A model generated the notes under the pieces. That model searched no databases and was not told where the DNA came from. It worked only from the letters and a program-made list of their open reading frames with translations. A program made the position numbers and the translations under genes. This document shows positions 29,601-43,600 of a stretch of DNA of 64,000 nucleotides, in pieces. The stretch spans positions 38,834,438-38,898,437 of the forward strand of contig NC_087071.1 of assembly GCF_963678635.1 (NCBI RefSeq), given 5' to 3'. The first letter of the stretch is position 1. Every line of letters begins with the position of its first letter. The DNA comes from Symsagittifera roscoffensis. Lineage: Eukaryota; Xenacoelomorpha; Acoela; Convolutidae.

Positions 29601-30789
29601 TGGAGACGGTTTAAAGTCTTTCATGGTACTCTCTCCACATTGGCTGAATATTTCTATTCCCAATGTCACTCCAGTCAGAGTGCGGTCACTCCGTTTGGAT
29701 TTATAACCTGTTGATTTTATCCCTGCCATGAGAATAGGTGGCACCATAGCTACATCAGTCAACATTCTGTCTGTGCCAGGCAATTGATCATCACCTTGTC
29801 CCAAATCCATAGCTTCGTCGACTCGTTTTCTTTTCGTTGAGTTGACAGCTTTTATCGAGATTTCAGAATTCACCTTTATCTTTCCCGCATTCCTCGGTAT
29901 CACTTTGCTGCCTAGTTTCATTTTCATCTCATTAATCTTATTTATCACTAATTTCGATCGCATCGTTCCTTTCCTAGTTCTCGACAAATATACCACTTCT
30001 CCTTTATCTTCTTGCGGCGTCATCTTGATAGGAGAGTTTGCTTCACTTTCGTCAGTGGCTGAGTCGATAAACAACTCACTCAATCTCCCTTCACACTCGT
30101 CGAGTTTGTCAAGGACTTCCCGCATTAGTGGTCTGTTGAGACCTATTTTCAAAATAGATTGGGCTCCGTAGCTCTGAACTACTGTCGAGACTTCTTCCAT
30201 GAAGGCCACTCTGTCCAATCTACAATCTACATCATGTCCTGCTTTCATGGTCTCGGTGATGCACCTCCCACTCTTCTTCGGGTAATCTTCCTAAGAAGGG
30301 TACTCTGGAAGAGCCTTCTATCCTTCTTCTTCTTTGTTCTCTGTCTTTAGAATTGCCCGGAGAGCTGCTCTCCGGCAAATCCCGGTTCATTTCCACAAAA
30401 GCCGACGGAAGTTCCAGAGTCAAAACACCTTCGTTTGCTGGTTCAGTCGTTTTCAACGCGTCTGCGTTGCTTTCAAATTCACTGAGGAAATTGAAATCTA
30501 GGCTGGATATTCCTCCTGTCGATGCTTTATCGTCCTCCTTCTCTGCATGATCGGGATCCTCTTGCATAGGTTCTTCCGATCGACGGCTTCCTCCCTGCCC
30601 ATCATCTCCTTCTGATCTATCTTTTGAGTTTGAGGGCCCTTGCTCTTCCGTTCTGACCCCTTCCGGAAATTTCGGTATGATTAGCTTGCCGGCTGATTGA
30701 TCTTCCTCCTCTCCATAGACAACTTTGATCTCCTCATAGCCGAAGGGTGCAAGGAAGGTTCTCGTCCGTAGCGTTCCTCCCACCGTTAA

Positions 30790-32333
30790 CTCTGGTTTCA
30801 CACTCGTCAAAATCAGGGAGGCCTCAGGTAATTCGGATCTGCCTCTCATCCTCATAGGCGCCAAATTCAGAGCTGCCCATTCCGTGTCAAACGCTCCAGG
30901 GTTTGGAGTCGCGGCATTGCTTATGCGCCCTCTCGTGGTTTGATCCGTATAAGCAAATCGCGTATACTGTAACACTGCGGCCTTCCTGCCCACAAAACAG
31001 GGATCCATCGTTTCCGAGATTTTCGCTACCCTCCTTTCATTGGTCTCAAACACTCTCAGCCTAGGAGTTTGCACTACGGAGACTGCTCCGAGCAACATCC
31101 TTCTTATCAGAGGGAGTTCAGGGATTTCCTCCGGCAGCTTCTTGTAATCACCCCAGCCTTTCGTCTCTTCTCTCACTTTATGGTATGCTGTAGTGAGATG
31201 AGGAATTCTTGTTATCTCACCATTTATCTTGTCATAGGGCCTTAGATTTCAGAGCTTCGGAAATACTTCAATGTGCCCTCTCTCCACTTCTCCCATACGA
31301 TCACGAAAGTGATCGTCGAAGTTGACGACCTTTATTTCTGGCTCTGCTATCTTTCCAAACAACAGATCTTCGCTCATGAATTCTCGCAATACATGCTGCT
31401 CACGCCAGCTCAGCATACTCCCGTCCACTGCTGATATGAGAATCAGGTGGAGCACCAACCTACTGTATGCTTCCACCTTAACATCAGGGAACGCAAACGT
31501 GACTGCTGGTCCATGGATTACCGTCACAAACTCCGTGGCTCCATTGATCTACGCTAAGGGATCGGTCCTCATAGCCAAGCTTAGATCAGTTAGCAGGGGC
31601 ATGCCCTCGACATGTCGTCTCACGTCTTCCTCCATCTCAATCGTCTCATCCTCTCCATTTCCAAAGCGATTGTGTTGTAGGAGGTACTGGATAAGCGTAT
31701 GTCTCAAATCTCTTATCTTATTCCAAGAATCCGTGGCTTTCTTCACGTCGAACTTCCTCACATTCTCTCTCATCTGCTCGGGGTAGCGTGTCAAGTTCAT
31801 TAGTCCTCCCAAGTTTCCATGTGTTATCGCAATCAATGTCAGAAATCCATCTAACCGCTATTTCTGAATTCTCCCGGTGAGCAGCAAAACCGGTCCTTTT
31901 ACGAAGTTCTCTGCTCCAAACGTCACGAACAAGGCTACTATTTCGACGATTGATACTTCCACTACTGCTTTGAGGAATTCTTTTATCAAATATCGAGAGA
32001 ATTTTGGGTAGACTTTCGCCAAGAAGGACGCGGTCCACCTGGCTCCCAGCCCTTCCAGCATGCTATCAGTCCGTTCAAAGCCTTCTTCGCCCTTCACCTT
32101 CTGAGTCCAGAAAGTTTCCAGGGTAATTTGGCACACTCTGTTTACAAACTCGGCTGCCTTTTCCTCGGCATTTTCGACCAGATTCGCCTCCTTCACCAAG
32201 TAGGCATGGATCTTTCTGATCATCACTGGGCCTTGCTCAAAAGCATCCGCACCCAATGCCGCTACTCGAGGAATTAGGTGTAGCCACTGGTTAGCTTCTG
32301 GCTTGGTTTTCAAAACCATCGCTTCCACGTGAG
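30790..32333. repeat. First copy of a 1,544-bp tandem duplication in ORF2 of element 2
   Basis: Repeated at 32334-33877 with near identity (one difference noticed, near 32199 versus 33726). Both junctions share CTCTGGT, a 7-bp microhomology. The length is not a multiple of three, so it breaks the frame. Confidence 0.92.
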
Positions 32334-33877
32334 CTCTGGTTTCACACTCGTCAAAATCAGGGAGGCCTCAGGTAATTCGGATCTGCCTCTCATCCTCATA
32401 GGCGCCAAATTCAGAGCTGCCCATTCCGTGTCAAACGCTCCAGGGTTTGGAGTCGCGGCATTGCTTATGCGCCCTCTCGTGGTTTGATCCGTATAAGCAA
32501 ATCGCGTATACTGTAACACTGCGGCCTTCCTGCCCACAAAACAGGGATCCATCGTTTCCGAGATTTTCGCTACCCTCCTTTCATTGGTCTCAAACACTCT
32601 CAGCCTAGGAGTTTGCACTACGGAGACTGCTCCGAGCAACATCCTTCTTATCAGAGGGAGTTCAGGGATTTCCTCCGGCAGCTTCTTGTAATCACCCCAG
32701 CCTTTCGTCTCTTCTCTCACTTTATGGTATGCTGTAGTGAGATGAGGAATTCTTGTTATCTCACCATTTATCTTGTCATAGGGCCTTAGATTTCAGAGCT
32801 TCGGAAATACTTCAATGTGCCCTCTCTCCACTTCTCCCATACGATCACGAAAGTGATCGTCGAAGTTGACGACCTTTATTTCTGGCTCTGCTATCTTTCC
32901 AAACAACAGATCTTCGCTCATGAATTCTCGCAATACATGCTGCTCACGCCAGCTCAGCATACTCCCGTCCACTGCTGATATGAGAATCAGGTGGAGCACC
33001 AACCTACTGTATGCTTCCACCTTAACATCAGGGAACGCAAACGTGACTGCTGGTCCATGGATTACCGTCACAAACTCCGTGGCTCCATTGATCTACGCTA
33101 AGGGATCGGTCCTCATAGCCAAGCTTAGATCAGTTAGCAGGGGCATGCCCTCGACATGTCGTCTCACGTCTTCCTCCATCTCAATCGTCTCATCCTCTCC
33201 ATTTCCAAAGCGATTGTGTTGTAGGAGGTACTGGATAAGCGTATGTCTCAAATCTCTTATCTTATTCCAAGAATCCGTGGCTTTCTTCACGTCGAACTTC
33301 CTCACATTCTCTCTCATCTGCTCGGGGTAGCGTGTCAAGTTCATTAGTCCTCCCAAGTTTCCATGTGTTATCGCAATCAATGTCAGAAATCCATCTAACC
33401 GCTATTTCTGAATTCTCCCGGTGAGCAGCAAAACCGGTCCTTTTACGAAGTTCTCTGCTCCAAACGTCACGAACAAGGCTACTATTTCGACGATTGATAC
33501 TTCCACTACTGCTTTGAGGAATTCTTTTATCAAATATCGAGAGAATTTTGGGTAGACTTTCGCCAAGAAGGACGCGGTCCACCTGGCTCCCAGCCCTTCC
33601 AGCATGCTATCAGTCCGTTCAAAGCCTTCTTCGCCCTTCACCTTCTGAGTCCAGAAAGTTTCCAGGGTAATTTGGCACACTCTGTTTACAAACTCGGCTG
33701 CCTTTTCCTCGGCATTTTCGACCAGGTTCGCCTCCTTCACCAAGTAGGCATGGATCTTTCTGATCATCACTGGGCCTTGCTCAAAAGCATCCGCACCCAA
33801 TGCCGCTACTCGAGGAATTAGGTGTAGCCACTGGTTAGCTTCTGGCTTGGTTTTCAAAACCATCGCTTCCACGTGAG
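32334..33877. repeat. Second copy of the 1,544-bp tandem duplication
   Basis: The same segment as 30790-32333, in direct orientation. The near identity means a recent event or an assembly artefact. Confidence 0.92.
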
Positions 33878-36800
33878 CTCTGGTATCCCTGGAATTCTTT
33901 CTTCTCTCTCCTTCCTCCTTTATGTCCATTCCTCGGAACCATAAGTCATTCGACATCGCCACAATTACTCGATGGTCGTCATCTATTCTATGGTCGTCAG
34001 CTTCAGTTTGACCTGTCGACTGAAATTGGACAGTTCCAATCCCAGCACTTCGTCTAGCACTAACATGTACGGTGAGTGGTCCTTGAATCCTCTCATTGCA
34101 TTCGAGATATCCGACCATACCGCAGGTAGTTCAGCCCTGAGTGGTCTCAGATTCTCCACTTCTATCTCGCGATTTGGGGCCGATTAGATCACATCATTTT
34201 TCCCTTTCGAGAGCAAAGCCACAATCGCATATACGAGCTGTAGTCCATCCCGGAGATGTGCATACCCCGGAGACAGCGCGAACACGGCTCTCGGTGTTAT
34301 CTTGGTGAAGGAACCTTCTTTCAGGGTATCTACTACTTCACCCATCGACTCCACGGTATCTTTTATCGCTGGCCATACAGCGGCTTTGGGTGTCGTAGGC
34401 TCTCTGAGTCTGCTCAGGAAACCTCTGCCGTGTAGATGGTCATTGATGCCAGCGAACACAATCGTGATTGGGTTCTTATCCGTCTGCCTTTGCACTCCGA
34501 TCGCCATCGACACGGATTGTGTTAGATCCAGGTCGACCGCTGCCAACATATTTACGTCAGGCCAAAACAGAGACTTGGAGGTATATACAAAGTCTGAGTT
34601 CGCATTTATCAAGATTTTGGTCTTCCTCATTTCTGCCTTGTCGTATGCAGCAAAGATGGTTTCGTCTTTCTTTATCGCCTGCAACCCACCGTATCTCTGA
34701 AAATCACCTTCCTGATTCACTTGTTTCGGGTATCCTCTTTCTTTCACATGGCCTGGGGGTGCTTTCACCTGCCTGAACATCTTCACATGTTGTCCAATCG
34801 GCGCCCTCGTTATCAGGAATCTTCCAGGTTTCTCTTCTCAATTTCCTTCATCGTGATTCAGTTTCACGTCTTGTAACGGTCTTGCATTCACTGGACCCAT
34901 TGTATTGTTCAAGGGCAGTCCCTCTAGGTCGGCAAAACTCGAGGCAGTTGTAGAGCTGAAGCTTATGCCAGTAGCTATCAACCAGTCCACTCCTGTTGTC
35001 TAGTACAATCTGCTGACAGATAACCTCGCTCCGTTCAGCTTCCTCATGGCATCTGCTGCAAAACTCACCGTCTGAAGGTTCAGTTTCATCAGATCATCTT
35101 TAAATATGTGAAGGGGAGAAGGTATGGGTCTGGACCACATTAGAGAGCTCCTGTTTGGACGTCGCTCCTCTCGACTGGTGCTCGTCGTCTCTGATCTCGT
35201 GTCCGATCTAGAGGTGCTAGTAGTTTCCGCTGTCGAGTTGACAGGCCCTAGTCTTCGTCTAGGTTTGATCGTTCATCTCAAAGGCGCTTCCCCCAATCGA
35301 CCTTGTACATCCGTTCTCTGCCCGGGTTCGCTGCAGCTTTGCGGCTTATAGATGGTCACGGCTGGGACCGCTCTCAAGCGTTTTTCCAGGTTAGGAGGCA
35401 CAAATGTGTGAAATTGCTGGTTTGTTCGGTGTCTCTTCCTTCTTCAGCATTCCCGTGTCAAAGAGTTCTTGCTCCATGTCATCTAGTGGCTCTTGGAAGA
35501 CTCTGTTCAACCAGGCTTGTTCCTCGATGCTGTCAAAGTGGATGCCGTCAGTAGTCATTCTCGCCTGATCCATAGCTCTCAGCTCATGCTCAATATCCAT
35601 AAGGATCATCCTTCCGGCATTCCGACTCGCGAGATTTCTCAGGATGTTGTTCACCCTGATAACTCCTTCATTATGTCTCCTCCCTGCCGCTGTCAACATC
35701 TTCGTACTCATCGGTGAAGTGTACACGGTCAGTACAGCGCAGTTGAACTTCTGCCAGAGTGTAGTAAATAGACACACCATCATTGATTCCCACAGTGCCT
35801 CTTCCTCATCTGAGCTTCTCGAGATGCAGTTCGTCCCTACTAGGGTCATCACGTGAGGAATTCTCCCTGGGTTCATCAGCTCTACCATTCGAAATACTTG
35901 GGCTATTGTTGCGCCTCCAAACGCCATCACCGTGGTGATCCAGAAAGTCCTCAAATTTTGGAGCACTCTGACCAAGCTGTCTCCCAGTATCAGATGTGAC
36001 GTCCCCAGTGGCGGTTGCTGCAGGTTTACTGCTGGGTCCAGGTCGCTTGATTGAAGCAGGCTCTCGGATCCGTATCCGGAACTCCTGTGAAGTTATACTT
36101 CAACTGATTGTTCTTCTGTACATCAATCACTCGGGATACTTTCTTCGCCGGCATCCCTCGGATTTTCCTGCCTGGGATCTTCGAGCTCCTCGTTTGTAAC
36201 GTTGCATCGCTAACTCCCTCTTTGATCATCGCTTCTTGGGATAGTTGCACTCTGCCCGTGTCGCCGATTGTTCCATAGGGTGCAGTCACCCCAGAACCTG
36301 GCGCATTCCTGTTGGCGACTAGTCGTCCAGCTGTCTCTATCAGCTTCCTCATCGTCTGTTCCACGACTGGGTCACCTAAGGTATCACTCGGGTCCGGGAT
36401 TTTCACTCGACCAGTTGCAGCTGGGAGTCACGTTTCTACAGTCTGACTCATTTCTCGAGGCGTCAAGAGTTTCATCGGGGACTGCCCACGAGGAATATTC
36501 CTTGTAGGTATCACTTTTTCTACGGCTGCCGTTAACGGCAGACGCTCCGATCGCAGCTGTATTCTCGCCTCATGCGCTCTATCTCTTCGCCCTGCTTCTT
36601 GTTACAGTCTTCAAACAATTTCTTCCACATATCCCTATCTTCTTCTATGGTGAGCATGGTCTTGGTCATCTCGTCCAGCTCCTTTCTAGTCGTCTCCAGC
36701 TCGTCTTTCATCCCATCTAAATCTCGCATGGTTTCGTTCGTTTGAACCTCCTCTTCTACTCTCGCCCTTTTTGGTGGCACAGCTACTCTCAGTGGTGAAC

Positions 36801-37194
36801 TAGACGAGGCAGCCTCGCTGTTCATTTCTTGATGCATTCTTCTCAGTCCAGGCTTAGGCTTGGTGGGCAAGGTCATCTCACCTGGTTGGTAGGTCCTCGA
36901 ACTTCCCAATCCAGGCTCGTTCGCCAAGTCACTCCCTGAGAGAGCCACGTTTCTCCACCTCATCACTCTCATGTTCGGGCGGTCTAGCACTCCTCTTTCT
37001 CCGTATGCTGCCATCAATAGGACTTCCGTGGGGCGGTCCCCGCGGTTGTCATGCCCCAAGATGTTAATCAAGGCGGTCAGCAACATGACTACCTCTGGGT
37101 CCTCCAGAGCGAAGTCTCGATCCATTAGCCGTCGATAGATCGCATCTTCCATCGGTCCTACATATGCCTCTGCCAGGTCCATCAATTCATCCAA

Positions 37195-37631
37195 GTTGAA
37201 ATTGTCCTTTCTCCTTCGATTTTGATTTGATTATTGATTCAACGATATGAACTCAAGTGAGTGATTAAATGATCAATCAGGATCTAGAAAAGAGGTCACG
37301 AATCTCACACTTGTCAACTTTGCACTAGTTTTATATTAAAAATTATTTGAAACAATCAGATAAAAAGATTTTGATCTTAAAATGTACTAAAATCAATCAG
37401 TTTCTAAAATTTTGGAATTCGACCTAAGATTAGACAGTCCAAACTTTGGATCTATATTTAAGATCGACATTCAGTTGTTCGTGGTCACTATCTCCTTCTT
37501 AACCTTATGTCTTAATAACATAACACATAACATAACACATAACACATATCACACACAACATAAATTTAGTATGACGCCCCCCTGTATGCCATCTAAACTC
37601 AGCCTATACTTAAGTAATATTTCTTATGCAA
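37195..37631 (-). other. Pol-ORF2 spacer of element 2
   Basis: AT-rich, no frame. It carries a TAACACA-type microsatellite at 37517-37560; element 3 has a similar array at 60937-60965, so the array is a conserved position-specific feature of this family. Confidence 0.6.
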
Positions 37632-40600
37632 CTATACTTGTATATTAGTATCGGAGAAGATTACGCGTATCAGCGCGTACAGTTCCCGTGGATGCAGTCG
37701 TCCTCTGTTCGGATCGTACACTGGAAGCGAAAGCTCCTTCACTTCCCTTTCCACGAGGAAGTCTCTCAATCTGGTCAAGCCAAGACTAGATTTTCTGGGT
37801 CCACAACCAAGAAGCATAAGTACTTTCCCGGTATCTGTGACGCCGCCGGAGGCAAGGCTGCTACGCCCCTTTAATCCTGGTCTTTGCTTCCAAAGGAATT
37901 CTATCTTTTTATATTTTCTCTTAAAATCTGCTGCTAACGCTGTCTTATAACTCATGTCTGCTATGATTGCTATCGCACATGTTCTATTCGCGAATATGAA
38001 ATCACTGTCTGTTAGTATTATGCTACTTGAATATTCATTTGGTAAGTTAAAATATGACTCAACTACCCTCCCATAGTCCGGTTTCTTTGGGTCTTCGCCT
38101 GTTTCTGCTTCTAAATCCCCTGTTTCTCTTGCTATTCTCAATTTTTTTAGTACTAAAGTTTCAGTGTGGGTAAATCCTACCCCCACCGCCGGACAAAAAT
38201 ATCCATCGACGTCCCCGTCGATCGCATACCAGATATCAAGTCGAGATTGGACGCCGGAATGAGTAGTCGCCCTTCCTGGGCAGCCCAGGAAGGATCCTCT
38301 CGTTCGGTTTTCATATATTTCATGCTTTCACGATCTACATCTTGAATCGTGACACTGATCTCCATTGGGTCCGACGTCATTTGGTTCAGCCACTCCAAGA
38401 CACCAAAGACACGCAAATTCGTCAAGTCTTGTTCATATGACTGATGTTGCTCGTCGTCGAAATCTACCTCGGGCTTGGACCGGTCATCGACCCACTCCTC
38501 GTCGTGATCATCGATTATGTCAAGGTCCTGTGACACAGTTATTTCTTCTAGACCCACTGCTTCTTCCCCTATCTTCTCTAGGTCTATCCTGTCCACTACA
38601 AAATCGTCGCCATAAGGGTTATATCTTTTTCTGCGTCTTGTCCTGTCATTCTGTCGAGTCTGTATCGTCAACGGAAGATCCGGTTCCAAGTTCTTCGGAA
38701 CCTCCATTTGTTCAGGGTCCTGCCAGTCCTCTTCTGCGTAGGGTAAAGTTTCATCGTCTGCTTCGATCACCTCATTTGGATCCAGGTCCAGTGGTGTACT
38801 TGTTCGTTCCTCTACGACTTCGCTTCCATCGTTCTTTTCCCTGGTGCCCTTCGCGTTGACCTCACATGCAGGGTCCATAATTAGATAATCCCCCTCTTCC
38901 ATTTCTGCAGGTATACCCCAGTCTTCTGTCGATGGATTCTGTGGCTTGATGTTTTCGTAATGGGCGGCTCGACCGGTACTCAGTCTATAAAAGCGTTCCT
39001 CCTGGTGCACTTCCGTAATCAAGAAGGGTCCCCTCCACTTGGTATAACGTTCTGAAATACCCATACGTAGTCCCCTACCGAATAAGTTTTTGCACCAGCT
39101 GCTTTCTTGTCAAATCGTTTCCTCTGCCTTGCCTGTGCCTGTTGAGTTTTTCGTCTACATAAGTCGTTTAATTTCACGTCTTATTGCACCCCTTACATAG
39201 ACCTGTGGTGACGTCTTCTTACCTCATACTCTGGGTAGAAGAAAGTCAAGGGCAAAGACTTCTCGTGTCCGGTTAGCATCATGTGTGGACTAACTCCGGT
39301 GGTGGAATGTTGCGTGCTATTATAAGCTCCCATCACCTGTGAAAGTATTTGTCCCAATCGGTCATGTACCTGGAACAATATACCCTCAGCATCGACACTA
39401 ACGTTCGATTCTGCCTTTCCACTAAGCCATTCGTCTGGGGATGGTATGTCGTGTAGTGAGCTTGAGCAACCTGTGAGCGTCTCATAAGCTCTTTCGTGAG
39501 TTCTCCTACGAAAGCTGTTCCGTTATCCGATTGAAACTTCACCGGACAGCCATATCTCGCTATCCACGTATTGATCAGGTGGTCGCACGTCTCTTCAGCT
39601 GAGGCAGTTATGCAGGGCACGGCCTCTGCATACTTCGTGAAGTGATCTATCATGACCAAGACTTGATTCTAACCACTGTCTGTCATGCATATCTTTTGGT
39701 GATCTATCTGCACCACCTCGTTGAATTCAGACGACTCGATCGATTGTAAAGGAAATCGCAATTTCCTTGGATCCTTGACTTCTTGGCATGACAGACACGC
39801 TGTTACCCACTTCTCACGTGCCTTTTTCATTCCAGGCCACTCAAAGCGCTTCAGGATTCTCTGATATACTTTGTCGATCCCCTGATGGCCCATCTGATCA
39901 TGCGACCTGAATAAGAGTTCTGTCTGATAGAGTTGGGCAACACTATCGCGTTATAACTGTATAGGACTTTGTCTTCATCTCTCCTCTTGCAAGCCACAAT
40001 CCCGTACATGTTCAAGTACAATCTTCCCTCTTTCTGCATAAAGTACTGTCGCAGAATGCGGTAACTGTCTTCCTCGAGGTCTCCTTTGTCCGGAGAACCA
40101 TTTTCGATCCACATTTTCAGGTTGCTTGTCATGCGGTCATTTCTCTGCGCTCTTAGTAGGTCGGAGACTCTGTATCTCGCATTCAAGTACGTCTTAATGA
40201 CCCTCATCTGAATATTCAGCTCATTAGGCTGATGCATATCTTCTTCCATCTTAACGCACCAAATCTTTGCCAATGGCTGTGTTTCCTGTTCGAATGGCTG
40301 AAGATCAGTCCTGACTACCTCTTTTTGTGGCAACAGACTTATCGAACGTTTCGATACCGCAATTGTTTCTAGATCATCCGCTGCGTTATCAAAGACTCTT
40401 TCACCTGGTATGAGGTAGCGATCACCGTTAGGGTCTTCATATACCTCCCTGTCCAGATTCCTTGCTCGAGTCTACACTAGCAGTGTGTGGATCGCTAGCT
40501 CTGACAGTTCCGATCCTGAGCTCTAGTTCCTGTCTGAGTAGGTGTCGATTCCTGGGTTCCGGGAATAGTCATCTATTGAAGAGTCTGCGATAGAGCACGT

Positions 40601-43600
40601 CCCCTCCTCCAGATCAGTTCTGTGCCTTCTTCGTATTCATCTGAACTCCCCGGACAAAACTTTACTCTCCAGGTCCTGTTTCTCATCAGGAACTTCTTCA
40701 TCTACATCAAACTCCCCGGAAAAACTTCCTTGTCCCGGTTGTTGATCTTGAATTCGCCAGTTCTCACCGTTCGTCTCCCCGGACAAACAATCTTGCACCA
40801 GGTTTCGTTCAACCTTCTCACTTCTTTTATCCTGGTCCACAAAGGTAACGGTTTTCTTTTGCCTGTCGCTCCCCTGTTCTTTCCGACCGTATGAAGTACT
40901 GGTTAAAACCTCGTGAGGTATTGAGGATACTAGTTGCTGAACTATTGTCCTACAATCCCTCTCGTTCTCTTTGTGTTGTCGTCTGGACCTGGACGGCATG
41001 ATCTTCACCTTCTCGCTGACTGTCAGTGATGCCACTGCTTCTGCCCACTCGGGGTCATCTCTGGTCACTTCTCTCTCTCTAACAATCCATCCAGCATCCG
41101 CATCACTTGCGGTGTGACCTGCACCGTTTTATCCAATAATGAGAGGCTGTCAATATTCATGCGAGGGAGTTCCTGCTGGACCAGGTTCGAGCGCAGCAAC
41201 AGGTCCAAGGGCACCGGGTCCTTCTTGGATAGAATCTTTAGCTCGGCTGCTTTATCTACAGGTAACTCAGGATGTCCTGGTAATGGATATCCAGACTTAT
41301 CCAACCATCTCTTCAAGAGCAGCTCTTCATAAGTTTCTTAAGCCAGAAACGAGAATCCTTCATTTATTGTTGCCTGATTGGCTTGCTTCAGTTCCAATCA
41401 TAGAACTCGGTTTTCTTGCTGAGGTTGTCAGCATTTTGGTGTTTGTCACGCATCCTGTGCTCGATTATCATGTGGTAGCCATCTAATCTCACTATCCATC
41501 ATCCTATATAACTCTGATCCATCGAGTATGTCTTCAACCAGGATAACGCCCGGTTGTCCACGCGTAACTTAAAGGGAGCGCTCCCCAAGTATGCGCGGTA
41601 CTTTTCCACAAATGTGACCACTGCAAACATTTCTGCTTTTGGTGCACCATATTTCATCTCAGTGTCACTTAACACCTTGCTGCCATAAGCAATGGGACGG
41701 AGAACGGTTCTCCCATTCCATTCTTTCTCCTGATGCAGTATTCCCGAGATCGCTAATACTGATGCTAATGTGTCAAGAACATACATGCCCTTTTCATTAG
41801 GCATGCCTAGCACTGGCGCTTCGCACAGTTCCTGTTTTATGTTCTCAAAGGCCGTTTGAGCTTCATCGCTCCATTCGAACTTCTTTCCTTTGTTGCGCAT
41901 CAGCTTCTGCATCGGATACACCTTGTCCTTTTATGAACTCACGGTAATAGTTGGCAAACCCTAGGAAACTCATGAGTTTTTCGTCCGTTCCGGGGGCTTT
42001 CAATGTCAACACAGCTTCTGCTGCTTCCGGGTCCGGCCTCACACCATGCCTGTCCACCATTCTTCCTAGATACTTGTTCGAATCCCTCAGGATCTCGCAT
42101 TTCGATGGATTGCATTTCAAGCCTGCTCTTTTCATGCATCCAAAGACCTCATCGAGCCGATCAATGTGGTCTTTCAGGGTCGGTTTTGCTATAGCTACGT
42201 CGTCCACGTAATACAGCACAAGGTTGCCGTACTTCTTTGTCACTCTGAATAAAGCCTGAGCCATCAGTCTTTGAAAAGTGGCCATTGCGATGCACAGCCG
42301 AAGAACATCCTCTTCCACTGGTACAACCCCAATCCACACGCGAATTCGGTCTTTTCTCTATCCCTCTTCCGCAGAGGGACCTGCCAAAAGGCAGAACCCA
42401 AGTCCAATGAGGTGAAGAACATGACATCACCAAGTTTAGAGAGACTCCGTCTATTCGAGGTATCGGGTACGCATCTTTTTTTGTCACCGCGTTCGAGTAG
42501 CGAAAGTCGCAACAAAACCTAAGAGCTGCCCCTTCTTTTTCGCCATTACTACCCCGCAAGCTATCACTCTATTGTTTTTCAAGTTTTGTGTCTTCTCATA
42601 GTCGGTCCTCATCGGCAAGGCGTAACCAAGTTTCTTTCCACGCTGGATTGAAACCGTGGTGTCCAGTGTGTTCAATAACACACTGACACACAGTCCGCTT
42701 CGAGTTACCGAGAAGCTCCGGCCTAAAATCACTGAACATTGACTAGTTAGATTCGGTACCAAACAAACCTGTTTAGTATCACTTAACGAATTTAAATTTC
42801 TAATTCTAAAAACTGCTACTACTGCTTGTCCCGGCTGTAGTTTTACTTTTCTATCTGAAAAAATTGGTACCTTGTTTTCGTCTGTTATTATTCTATTAAT
42901 TGGTTTCTTTACATACTTTTGATCCGGATTCCTAATCCTTATTAGACCGTTGTTCAAGTCAATCATCACGTCAAAGTTCTCGACAAAATCTCTGCCCAAG
43001 AAGAATTCTCTACCGCCAGGAAGCTCATCCAAAGATCCCGTCCTCCCATGTGGAGGACCGTTATTGGCGTTCTTCCGGCTACGTAAACCGCTCCTCGATT
43101 AGCTGCAGCCAGTCGGAGATTCGTCGGAATCAGATCTTCCCTCGTGAATCCCATTCTTTCACAAGTCTTTATCGGCATCACACTCACTATCGCTCCTGTG
43201 TCCAGAAGCCCTGAGACTCTGATTGTCTTTCCGTTGGTGTCGAGCAGATGTGCAGTCACATCTGCTTCGTATCCAATGTGTACTGCGTCTTGCTCCATCA
43301 TGGCATCATGGCCTATTCTGCGGACTTTGAGTTCCTCCTCACCCAAATAGATCTGCCCTATCTGGTCACTGTCTGTTGTTACATATGTCACAGTGTAGAT
43401 ACTGATTACATCTACGTTCAGCATAAGTTGACACGGTCCATATACTTCCACGTAGCGCCCATGAAGCTTCTTTATGCGAGGGCCACCCGTTGTTAGTAGT
43501 GCTCGCACAGCTCTCGACTCAGTGTGTGGCTCCACCTGCCTCAGATAATCTGCATATGAGTCCAAATGCATCAAAGTGAATTCTGATGGTTCACTCAGAT

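Larger units (their letters stand above)
26900..37194 (-). pseudogene. ORF2 of element 2: SGNH-containing giant ORF, disrupted
   Basis: About a dozen frame segments in one orientation. N-terminus and coiled coil 37194-36532; 36406-36026; SGNH domain 35975-35391 with the GDSL box just before it (near 35970), GTNC where GTND is expected, and DGIHFD; second SGNH-like block 34786-34184 with NSDF, AGINDHLH and SPGYA; then 34118-30232 including the tandem duplication; 30248-28316; and a C-terminal 438-codon piece 28216-26900 with a short hydrophobic segment (ITIVIVVVMLAIRWL). Without the duplication it would be about 2,900 codons, the best estimate of full ORF2 length. It is colinear with element-1 ORF2. 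The Asp-to-Cys change and frameshifts indicate loss of function. Confidence 0.8.

Noticed and set aside
35391-35975. A separate host esterase gene (SGNH)
   Set aside because: The same domain sits inside ORF2 after pol in all three copies, so it belongs to the retrotransposon.
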